From positions 1,381,193 to 1,445,192 of the forward strand of contig RPFO01000645.1 in the NCBI GenBank assembly GCA_009746045.1: a stretch of DNA of 64,000 bases. Reading direction: 5' to 3'. This document shows, in pieces, positions 54,636-64,000 of this stretch. The position numbers and the translations under genes were made by a program. Below the pieces are notes generated by a model. It ran no database searches. It was not told the origin of the DNA and saw only the letters and a list, made by a program, of their open reading frames with translations. This DNA comes from Mesostigma viride. Its lineage: Eukaryota > Streptophyta > Mesostigmatophyceae > Mesostigmatales > Mesostigmataceae. Positions within the stretch are counted from its first letter, which is position 1. Each line of letters starts with the position of its first letter.

Positions 54636-54894
54636 TGAGCGTGCTTGTAAAGTTTTTGCATGGTTTATTAAAATGAGTGGAATATGTATTTATTGCATTA
54701 AATGTTAATTTTATCATGAATGAAAATGGTCAACATTGCCGAAGTGCCCCTAAATTGCTCAATATTGTGTGCTCAAGAATTCAACGAGGATTGTCATCAT
54801 GGAAACCCGCACAAATTCACGATTCCGGGCATGCATGTGAAAGTATCAAGAACAATTTTCAATTAAGAATGGTATCTCATTGTTCCATGAATCA

Positions 54895-55945
54895 ATATGA
54901 CTCCATGTACGTAGACAAGCCATGATGACCCCATGGGAGCCTGAATCCTCATCATTAAATACATAAATGCCACCCATGTACGTAGACGGGCCATGATGAC
55001 ACCAATGGAGCCTGAATCCTCATCATTAATTACATAAATGCCAACCATGTACATACACGGGCAATGATGACACCATGGGAGCCTGAATCCTCATCATTAA
55101 TTACATAAATGCCAACCATGTACGTAGGCCAGCCATGATGACACTATGGGAGCCTGAATCCTCATCATTAATTACATAAATGCCAACCATGTACGTAGAC
55201 AAGCCATGATGACACCATGGGAGCCTGAATCCTCATCATTTTTTTTATGAGACATCCATGTACGTAGGCCAGCCATGATGACACCATGGGAGCCTGAATC
55301 CTCATCATTTTTTTAATGAGACATCCATGTACGTAGGCCAGCCATGATGACACCATGGGAGCCTGAATCCTCATCAATTTTTTTTCTTTGACATCCATGT
55401 ACGTAGACGGGCCATGGAGACACCATGGGAGCCTGAATCCTCATCATTTACTATTCCTTGACATCCATGTACGTAGACGGGCCATGATGACACCATGGGA
55501 GCCTGAATCCTCATCATTTTTTTTTCTTTGACATCCATGTACATACGTAGGCCAGCCATGATGACACCAATGGAGCCTGAATCCTCATCATTAATTACAT
55601 ACATGCCATCCATGTACGTAGACAGGCCATGACATCTGACACCATGGGAGCCTGAATCCTCATCATTTACTATTCCTTGACATCCATGTACGTAGGCGGG
55701 CCATGATGACACCATGGGAGCCTGAATCCTCATCATTTTTTTTCTTTGACATCCATGTACATACGTAGGCCAGCCATGATGACACCAATGGAGCCTGAAT
55801 CCTCATCATTAATTACATGTACATGCCATCCATGTACGTAGACGGGCCATGATGACACCAATGGAGCCTGAATCCTCATCATTAATTACATAAATGCCAA
55901 CCATGTACATACACGGGCAATGATGACACCATGGGAGCCTGAATC
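54895..55945. repeat. about 70-bp satellite with two alternating linkers
   Basis: Around 15 units share a core (CCATGTACGTAGACGGGCC ... GGGAGCCTGAATCCTCATCA). They differ in linker: AATTACATAAATGCCAA-type or T-run followed by CTTTGACAT-type. Several units carry an extra CATA next to the ACGTA. Confidence 0.93.
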
Positions 55946-57817
55946 CTTGCTGAGCTTCGCTCATTTTATATATGACGCGTGGACGGGCTCAAAGGGGACC
56001 GACCTGCCGTAGGTAGCGTAAGACTAGCGCTTGTCACGAGGGTACTGCACCGGCCGGCCCTTTTTGTGCCTAGGCGGAGTGTGGTTCCGGAGTGCAGGCC
56101 TAGGTAGCTTCTAACGTACGTCACTAGACCTTGTTACCTGCGCCAGCCGCCAGGCGTGGCGCAACTGTGATTGGCAGTCAGTACACCTTGTACCTGCGCC
56201 AGCCGGCAGGCCTGCGTGGCGCAATGTGAATGATGGTCAGTACTTAGAGTGGTGTAGGGGACGTAGGGAGGCCTCTTTTCAGCTTCGCAACTTGATCCCA
56301 GCATTTGCTGGCAAGGTCGGCTGGCCGCTATGGCGGCTGCGCTGAATGTAAGACGATGCTATCAGTTAACGTTCTTATCACACGCAATGTGAAGGATATG
56401 GTTGCAATGCAGCAATGAGTGAATATGGTTGGAAACGGAGCTTTGTTAAAATTGGATAATGTTACAGCGCTCACACACTTGAGGCTTGTACACGCGTTTG
56501 CCAAGTCAAGGCACAACACGTGAGGCGGGCTCGCAAGAGATGCCCAATTGGCACTAGCCCTATTGTTTATATACTTGTGCACTGTGCTTGCTAGTCCTGA
56601 GCAGCCTACATAGAAGGCCTGCTCAGTAATAACACCCACGGTACAGTATTCACTACCTGTACAGCGCCTAGCTCCTATACAGTAGGTCTGCCATACAGGC
56701 ACAGTGACCACAGAGCACAGTCCACAGTGACTATTGCATCTGCACCTAGAAGCCAGGACTAAGCCTGCGGTACCAACAGACCACAGGTTAAGGTTCCTAT
56801 TTCCTGCGTACGACGTATTAATCCAATACCGTCGTAGGTACAGCACCTAATTCCTGTCGGCCCAGGAATTACTGTCGACCCCATATGTCGTCGGCAAATA
56901 TTCACGTCCGACTTAGAAGAACAGCCGGCTCGCGCTCGCGCGCGACCGGGAAGTCGGAACGCCATAACTTTCTTGATACTTGTCGGAATGAACTCGTTCC
57001 GGTGCCGCTGGAATCGCAGAGATATGCCGAATCAGGATCACGCCAATGCGCTTGGCGTTAACTCCAATCCTTTCTTTTCTTGAGCTGTAGCAGCTCACAC
57101 AAGTCTACATACAAACACACACAATGGGTACTGGACATCCTCCCCAGTGTCCAGACTACAAGTCACAACCCGCTGGGCATGACAGTCAGCTTGGATTCCT
57201 TATTATATGTACATAGCACCCATACTGGCTCAGGAGCACAAACAAATTACAATGAGTCCCTATCCCTTCACGGGAGGCTCGTTGTGTTACCCATGTACAA
57301 GAGGTTGGCCAACTGTGGCAGCCCATAGGTGTTCAGCTAAGAACTTGAGAAGTATGTACAACCTTCAGGACCTTAGGCGAAACCCCACAGATCACCCACA
57401 ACAGCTCATCAGAAAACATTGCTGACCCCCAGACGGGAGTCGGCGCCGGTCTGCTGCCCCTTATCGAACCAGACACAACATCTACGCGAAGCACATGCAA
57501 ACACAAGCTCCCATACTCGTTCCAACCGTGGAAAATCAGGGGACCTGTCGCCACCTCACCAGCATGGTGGATGGGTCAGCCAGTCCGTGAAACTCCGCCT
57601 TAAGACGGCACCAGGGAATCGAACCCCGCCCACAAACCACAGATCTGGGGAAACCTCAGACTGAGATGAAAACCCCAGATAGACATCTCTCCATCAGAGA
57701 CAATGTCAGACATTCCCACACCAGAGACATGTCTCACCCCTCAAGGTGTGCTCAGGATTATGTACAATCAAGCTCCCAGCCTGATATCCAGAGACTTAAG
57801 CACCCAGCTCTCAGCTT
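55946..57817 (-). other. 3' flank of copia-like element 2, probably including its 3' LTR
   Basis: The pol frame of element 2 stops at 57818, so its 3' LTR should lie in this interval on the minus strand. I could not define the ends because the 5' LTR is outside the window. A GCGCCAGCCG(C/G)CAGGC repeat occurs near 56140-56220. No other gene is recognised. Confidence 0.4.
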
Positions 57818-58103
57818 TTAGACAGATAGACCGACTTGACAGTCAGCATTCATGAGCTTCCTCAGTACATTGTACTGGGCTGGGGCCTTGTGTGGCAGCT
57901 TTGTCAATGCATCAGCAGGGTTCTCCTCGCCAGGGATATGCTTCAAGTCAACCAAACTGGCCAACTCCTTCAGCAACAAATAATCCAGGTCCCGGCTTCT
58001 GGCCAGCTGCTTGTGAACAAACTTGTGACCATACCCATGCTGTCTGTTAGCAACAACGTCTCCATCTGCAAGGTCCAAGGGGTAACTGAAGCCAGCTCCA
58101 GCA
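57818..58103 (-). pseudogene. copia-like element 2, displaced RNase H 3' end
   Basis: The minus strand carries LLLTDS in one frame just after the TTAA. It then reads RSRDLDYLLLKELASLV and HIPGEENPADALTKL in a second frame, ending with a stop at 57818. The HIPGEENPADALTK box corresponds to HVDDEDNPADALTK of element 1. One frame change lies between LLLTDS and the later part, so this copy is damaged apart from the insertion. Confidence 0.8.
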
Positions 58104-60133
58104 TTAACTCGTCGTCTGTCCCTGGTCCTCTACGGAGGACTGAGTTGAACTCAGTCCTCTCTAGAGGACCGAGTTTTTGGGTTTCGTAGAAAATTCGCCC
58201 CGGTCAGAATGTTTGACAAAAATTTTCTCTCAAAATTTATTCAAATACTACGTGAAAAGATCTTTCTTGGACATATTTTTGGGATTTTTTTGGATTTGGT
58301 ATGCGCGGCTAACTGTACGGTCTAAGTACAGGTGGTAAGGGTACTTTTCCACGTGAAACGCGAGTTCCGGAAATGCACGACCTAGCCATGGCGGCTCGCG
58401 CCCATGCATGCAGTTTACGTTTGCGGACGAGTTAGCCGTCCAAACTCAGTAAATAGATTTAACATGCCCTAAAGATGATATAAATCAATTTTTAGCTCGC
58501 GGGGATGCGATTTACCCGGTGTCGGCGCTGTTCTTGCTGGAAAAAACTGCGATAAGGCAGGTCGACGGAATTGATGACTGCGCTTGCTTTCCGGCGCAAT
58601 TTCAATGGCTGATAGGTTTCTTTCTACATTTTAACATGAATTGTATTAGAATATATTGAGTGACAGTATAGATTTGATGATCTCGACCATTCTGTCACGT
58701 CATGGTCTATGTGCCGCAAAGTGCCACTTTTGCGGGCACCGCCTGGGCCAAGGTAACGCCAGCCGTGCCAGGTAAAGCCGGATAATCGTTGCCTCTTCGT
58801 TCCTTGATGTTCGTACATGAGTTTAAGCTTGCGAGGCGTTGTCAGGTTCAAGTCTTGATGCTCTTTCTTGACCGTTGCCTGCCCCTCTCTAAAACCCCCT
58901 TTTCAGATGATGTTAGCAGGCATTTGCCTTAACCCAGTGTAGTTGTGCAGGGTTTTAGGAGCTGTGCAGGTTTAAACACCTTCATAGATGTTAGTTATTC
59001 TTTTGCTACGTTCATACTGCATGATTGTGTGGCCACGGGCTGCGTCAAGGGTGCATTCAAGCTTTTACGGGTGAGTGAAAAGTCTTGGTGACAAACCACT
59101 GCCATCATGTGCCAGCAACTATGTTGGCCACATCATGGCAAGGCAAAACAGTTATAGCCATATCTATTGTTCTGATCAGACACTCCGCAAAGGTGAAAAC
59201 CTTTGCGTTCAGTGCCGGGCCGCGGAAAACGCGGAAAACGCGATCTGCAAATGAATCCGACCGGAATCGAACTGGGGACCTCTCGCACCAATTTTGCTGA
59301 CTATAGGACGGACGTCTCCGGTTACCATGGCATCGCCAACTTACACCTACAGTCATCCGCAAAAGTTCTCCTGTCCGGGGAGTGATGCAAGCCTTTCGGA
59401 TTTGGTACTAGATAAATCACTCGAGATCTGTGTGTAGGAGTACTACACACGTGTCTGCACGCGATATCTATTGTTGTTTGAAACAATGGAAATATGCTTA
59501 ACCTACCCATTATATTGGTGGTTGGCACTTATAACATAACCCTTTGTTGGTAGGTATCCAAGCCCATTCCCTACATGCATGCATAGGCTCTCACTACATG
59601 ATAAGGTATGATATACCTGAAGTATGATGATGCAAGTGTGTTGTCCTGTAATGCTTGAAGGGAAATGAGTTGATTGGGATGGTTGGTGGCCACGGTGATG
59701 TAGTATGACCGCACTTACATGCTAGCAAAGTTAGCAAAAGCCCCATTCCTCTCCTGAGGACTGAGAGTTTTTTAATTGTTTCAGGCAGTTGCAGTGGCCA
59801 AATGGAGCCCAGTTTTTTGCCACGCTTCAAGAACTATGTTGTTTACGTGCCTATATTTTTTCTTCATGCACCAGGATTTGATTGAATTTTTCCCACTCGT
59901 TCTTATCCCGAAAAATGCAAATTCGCGAGGGGCGCCCAACGTCCGTGTAATTTTCAGGTGTTCGGGTCAAGTTTTCACATATGCAGTATTTTTGCCAACA
60001 AAATGATATCTAGTACACCCCAGATCCACATCAAAACATTTGGGATGGACCCCCCACCTAGTCGCTACACGCGGTTGAAAATTGTCAACTCAGTCCTCCT
60101 GTGAGGACTGAGTTGGGACAGACGACGAGTTAA
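58104..60133. mobile_element. TTAA-flanked non-autonomous element, family 1, copy B
   Basis: 2030 bp including TTAA at each end; the perfect 15-bp terminal inverted repeat is CTCGTCGTCTGTCCC. Its interior matches copy A. The four AGTCCT-N6-AGGACT-type hairpins lie near 58125, 58153, 59746 and 60092, with spacers such as CTCTAG and CCTGTG. Most of the extra length relative to copy A comes from the SINE-like insertion at 59172. It interrupts the RNase H of copia-like element 2. Confidence 0.9.
59172..59463 (-). mobile_element. SINE-like element, 5'-truncated copy
   Basis: 292 bp, the reverse complement of the 3' part of 32526-32953. It is flanked by the 12-bp direct repeat ATATCTATTGTT (59160-59171 and 59464-59475). 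Loss of the 5' end with an intact 3' end (GTCTGATCAG) fits target-primed reverse transcription. Confidence 0.88.
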
Positions 60134-63100
60134 CTCCTTTATGTACAGGCTGGACTGGATCCCCTCACATATGGCCCTGCATTCTGCCACATCTGAACTG
60201 ATACAGACCCTCTTCTGCAGTCTGCTGTACCAGCTGAACAAACTTGCCCTGCTCTGATAAAAAGCAAACAGAGCAGCAGATCTCCCCCTGACCTTGGTAA
60301 CCTGGCGAGCATCCATGGAACTGTCAACAAAGATCTCCAAGGTGATAGGCTGGGCAAAGTCAATCCCAGACAAAATCAGATCAGGGGTACTCTCCACCAA
60401 CCGGGCTATGACTCGAGGCTTCTCATCCTCAAGCACCTCATCAGGCATTCTGCTATGGACCATCAAAGACGGACCACAGATGCTGGCAAACCAGGCCCAC
60501 ATGCCTCTCAACTCAGGTCCTGCAGCCTGGGTGATCTTCTCTGGCAAGGCCTTCACAATGGTCTGTTTATAATCTCCTCCAGCCTGAAGCCTGATACTCC
60601 ACTCCCCGTCCCTCCTGAACAGGGTAGCCTGCATTCCACAGAACACTACAGGCTTGTTGGGCTCCTGCCACAGCTCCTTGCCCAGTGAAAACTTGCCACT
60701 GATGACAGGAATAAACTTCTTCAGCCAGGTCGTGGGGGCTAGCAAATGCAGATCATCTCCATGCAAACTAGCATACACTGGCAGACCCTCCCATTGGGCC
60801 AGCAGCAAACAGGGATCAACTGAAGACACTCTCAAGCCACACTCACTGATCAGAGCTTCCTGCAGCGTGAGTCTCCAGATGATTGGGCTCGACCTGAGTC
60901 CTTCCAGGCCCTTCAGAATAACCAGGAATTGTTGATGCAGCTCCAGCTTCCAGATGGCAGGCACCTCAACACAGTAAGGCTCATCCTGCTTCCACACCCT
61001 CCTGGCCACTTCTGGATCAGATTTTAAAAATGCCCTCTTGAAGTCCAGCAGCACTGATGACATAGCTGCTCCCCTGTTCAGCAACCCCACGTAGAGACAT
61101 AGCAAAATTCTCCATGTGTCGTGTAGCATCCCTGGCGTGTATAGCTCCTCTCCTGGCAGACTCCCCGTGCCGTGATACTCATTCAGGACAGGCCTGACAT
61201 GGGGCACTGATACCTCATCCACAACCTTCCTCTTCAGCACAAATCTCAAAGCAAGCTTCCTTGATGCTGGGGGACGTCTGTCTGTTGGTGCAGCACACTC
61301 AAACTGCAACCACTCCTCCAATGCCTTGGAGAAGGCGAGCTTCCAAGCCTCAAACAAAGTAGGCGAGCTCATCTCTTGGACCAGCTGGTCATATGTCAAA
61401 GGAGAGTGTGCAGCAAGGCTCCTGTGAGTTATGCCAATACTGCTGGGGTGCAACACAGCTGGAATCACCAAACTGGCCGCTGGGGGCACCTCCCCTTCAT
61501 CCCATTTTACACCCTTGACCGGCTTGGCCCTGCACCTGACTGGAAATGTTGTCCTGAAATTTTCTAGGGGAATCATCCCCCAGCCATCTCTTCTCAGAGC
61601 TGTAGCTCTGATAGAAATCCCAGGATTGCCCAGAAAATTCTGACCCAAAATCACAGGGCCATCATAGTCCTCTAGGACAAGGAAGGTCACATCCACACCC
61701 ATGACAGGGGCAGTAACCTCTCCCAACACCCTTAGATGCGTCCTACCACTGAAATCAGACACCCAGGGGCAACTTGGTTCTCCGACCAGCAGTTCTCCTG
61801 TATGCTGAGGTCCCATGACAGAAACCTGTGCATTGGTATCTATCTCCATGGCAGCTACCTCAGGTTCATCCAACTGGACAAGCTTGGACACCTTAGGCTC
61901 CTTCTTGGCTCTTTGCAAAGCCTGTACAATATCTGATAGACGCACACCCCTAGGCCTGGTGTCGGGCCGTTCCGGAGGTGCAGCCTGTCCGCCTGCTTGC
62001 CCAACCACCGTATGTGAAGGTACCCCAGGGGCCGGGCCAGGGTCACCCTGAGGGCTCGATACAGCTGTAGCACCCTGATCAGGAAGCTCCACGTCACCCC
62101 CGCCTTGTACACCAGCGGGCACCTGGAAGAGGTCTCCTTGATTACCTCCCCGGGGACGGATCTTTGACCAGGACAGACGGTGCACTGCTTGGGAGCCATC
62201 AATGGCCACCCAGCACTTATGGCCAGCGGCTTCTACTCGGGTCACCACCCCATCATGCCAGCTGCCACGTTTCCCTGGAAAGCTTGGTTCCTTCCACACA
62301 ACAACCTGTTGTCCAACGTTAGGTTCTAGGACACTCCAGCCCTTGTCTTTCTGCCTCAGCTTGAGGAACTTGGCCTCTAGCTTCTCCTTCCATGCCTGCT
62401 CAGCATCAGCTGGCAGCATCCTGGTATGCAGCATAAGAGGATTGATGGCAATGTCACCAAAGAACATGGGAGTCCTCAGGTTCAGCCTGTCCTCCACAGA
62501 ACGTAGCCATGCAGATGTCACAATGGCAGATGACGTCCTTGGAATCCTCTCCACCAGCAGCACAGTCTTGATCTCTTGGATGGCTCTCTCCACCACCCCT
62601 TGCTGGCCGTGGCTCTCCCTGGGTGTAATCAGCAACTCTGGAAACTCTGGCAGGTTCTCACAGCACTCAAACTGAATGTCACACTGCAACAACTCCAACC
62701 CAGGGTACCTGCTCCTTGTCAACTTCAGAGCAGCAATCAATGTAGGCTTCTCCATGTCAGGCAGGATCTCTAGGGTCTTGTACTTGGTATATCTGTCCAC
62801 TGCCACCAGCAGCTTCAAACCCCTGATTCTCTGAATATCTACCTGCACATGGCCTGGCTGCAAAATAGGAGTCCTGGCATGAGACTGCTTGGGCTTTCTA
62901 GCAACTAGCCTGCACTTGCAAGCTTGAGCAACCTGTTGGCAGATGGAGTACAACTCACTTCCTCCCAGCCGTCTAGCAACTTGCAAAGACTGAGCTGCAT
63001 GGCCAAACATGGTATGCAACCTTGAGGCAATGTCATACAAGAGAGAAAACCTTTTATTGTCATTATTAGCACTCAAGGTATGTACAGATCCCTTATGTAC

Positions 63101-63436
63101 AGGAGGCACCAGGGTCGTGCCTGTCAGACTGTCTCCAGCCCTATCCTCATCCTGACCATCCTGTGCCAGTCCTGCACGGTCAGAATGCTTCTGAGATCCA
63201 CCTGGGTCCACATCACCAGGTCCTACCTCAGGCTCAGCACCGCCATGGCGGGCACGTTGGCGAGTAACCACTGCAGCTACAGCTGGCATACTCTCTGTGG
63301 TAACCAAGCTTGCCCCATCGTGTCCAATAGGCTCTTTCACTAGAGCATGGGGCTGCCCCTCACTGCTGTCACTAGCAGCTTCATTACACACCCCTGGGGG
63401 CACCCTCCAGGGTTCAGGGATGTGTGCAGGCTCAAG
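60134..63436 (-). CDS. copia-like Pol: integrase, retropepsin-like, RT, partial RNase H (element 2)
   Basis: The frame is open from the gag TGA at 63437 and is the same frame as gag. Counting from the GTG at 63403, the domains are: integrase zinc module with HTMFGH and ACKC (about 130-165); integrase core with VQVDIQ, LLQCDIQF and GVVERAIQEIK (about 188-280); C-terminal module with GQQVVVWKE (about 364); retropepsin-like AMEIDTNAQVSVMG to VILGQNFLGNPG (about 518-595); RT with LLDFKRAFLKSD and the box YASLHGDDLHLL (about 900); and RNase H with FVDSSMD and DVAECRAI. It is broken at the TTAA insertion after YIKEL. The Asp-to-Glu integrase triad is intact. Confidence 0.9.
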
Positions 63437-64000
63437 TCAATGATCAGCAGCCTTGCCCTTGCCCTTGTCCTGGGATGGACCAGCCTTGTCCTTGCTGCCA
63501 CCCTGAGCTGGCTTGCTCTGACCTTCCTGCCTCAGGTACGAGGGACACTCATTCCTGAAGTGACCCTTCCCCTGGCAGAAATAACATTCCACCTGACTGA
63601 TGTCCCGTGAGGTCCCACTGCTGGGCCCAGCCTTGGGAGGACCACCCACCCTCTTGAAGTCAAACTGGGACTGTGGATGTCCCGACTTCGGCGGGGTCCC
63701 CCGTCCAGCCCTTCTGTCACGCCCCCTCCTGGACCTTCCTCGACCCCTTGAAGAGGTCTCAGGCCCTCTCGAGGGCGCTGGGCCCCCGTGGCCCGATCCC
63801 CTCATGGACTTAACCGTGGGTTCAGTGGCCTCCTCATCACCCTGACGAGGGCGCTTACCACCCACGTACTTGCCGCTGAAACACTCATACAACTGGTCCG
63901 TCATGGCTGCCCAGCCATGGACCTGTCGCATGTGGATGGTCACATTATCCATGGTGACCGGATCCAGCTGCAGCGACTTGAGAAAGTCGCCCATGGCCAT
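63437..64000 (-). CDS. copia-like Gag, C-terminal part (element 2)
   Basis: The reading frame runs in from the right edge (at least 187 codons), so the start is not known and the Met at 64000 may be internal. It contains LQLDPVTMDNVTIHMRQ, a basic Arg/Gly/Ser-rich linker and a CCHC zinc knuckle, CYFCQGKGHFRNEC. The Lys/Gly-rich tail ends in TGA. Pol follows in the same frame, so suppression of this single TGA would give Gag-Pol. Confidence 0.85.
   Translation of the reverse strand: MAMGDFLKSLQLDPVTMDNVTIHMRQVHGWAAMTDQLYECFSGKYVGGKRPRQGDEEATEPTVKSMRGSGHGGPAPSRGPETSSRGRGRSRRGRDRRAGRGTPPKSGHPQSQFDFKRVGGPPKAGPSSGTSRDISQVECYFCQGKGHFRNECPSYLRQEGQSKPAQGGSKDKAGPSQDKGKGKAADH

Larger units (their letters stand above)
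57818..64000 (-). mobile_element. Ty1/copia-like retrotransposon (element 2), interrupted
   Basis: Gag (from the right edge) and pol follow in order on the minus strand. The RNase H part is split at a TTAA by the insertion 58104-60133, and its last segment lies at 57818-58103. The element has the same unusual integrase, retropepsin, RT, RNase H order as element 1 but is clearly diverged in sequence, so it is a distinct family. Confidence 0.92.

Noticed and set aside
54122-54638. Overlapping ORFs on both strands
   Set aside because: Direct products of the GCATGCATGC minisatellite whose unit lacks stops.
57597-57640. tRNA gene on the minus strand (GGGGTTCGATTCCC)
   Set aside because: The T arm pairs, but I could not find a cloverleaf upstream; it may be a chance match or a fragment.

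Overview
This window is eukaryotic nuclear DNA. Spliced genes with GT-AG introns and conserved exon phases, simple-sequence DNA, tandem satellites and several classes of transposable element are all present. There are no bacterial operons, rRNA genes or recognisable tRNA genes. The exons are moderately GC-rich and the intergenic DNA is repeat-laden. The gene families (DUF3228, inositol polyphosphate kinase-like) and the transposon mix suit a protist, most likely a microalga, but the sequence alone does not fix the lineage.

Layout. Positions 1-6133 hold the 5' part of a Ty3/gypsy LTR retrotransposon on the minus strand (LTR, primer site, gag, protease, RT, RNase H/integrase running off the left edge). 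It abuts a decayed non-LTR retrotransposon (6134-7236); a second relic of the same family lies at 7951-8225 on the minus strand. From 9840 to 14965 (minus) I reconstruct a seven-exon host gene of the DUF3228 family, including a 16-nt micro-exon. From 15.0 to 18.4 kb there are only fold-back and palindromic repeats. From 18462 to 28762 (plus) I reconstruct a ten-exon host gene: a signal peptide, a beta/gamma-crystallin-like region, then an inositol polyphosphate kinase-like domain whose catalytic motifs look eroded.

From about 30.7 to 50.1 kb lies a large minus-strand DNA transposon whose spliced DDE-type transposase is broken up by nested insertions. These are a Ty1/copia-like element (38935-46582, nearly identical LTRs, 5-bp target duplication), a TTAA-flanked inverted-repeat element (47117-48473) and a segment bounded by 43-bp inverted repeats (32036-37877) that carries a SINE-like copy. 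From 50.8 to 52.5 kb is a non-autonomous TTAA element. From 54.1 to 55.9 kb are two satellites. From 57.8 kb to the right edge is a second copia-like element on the minus strand, interrupted by another TTAA element (58104-60133), which itself carries a SINE-like insertion with a 12-bp target duplication.

The most unusual feature is shared by the two copia-like elements. Their retropepsin-like domain lies between integrase and reverse transcriptase instead of before integrase. Its active-site motif is DT(Q/N)A rather than D(T/S)GA, and the RT box is HGDD rather than YVDD. The second most unusual is the predicted secreted crystallin/IPK-like host protein.
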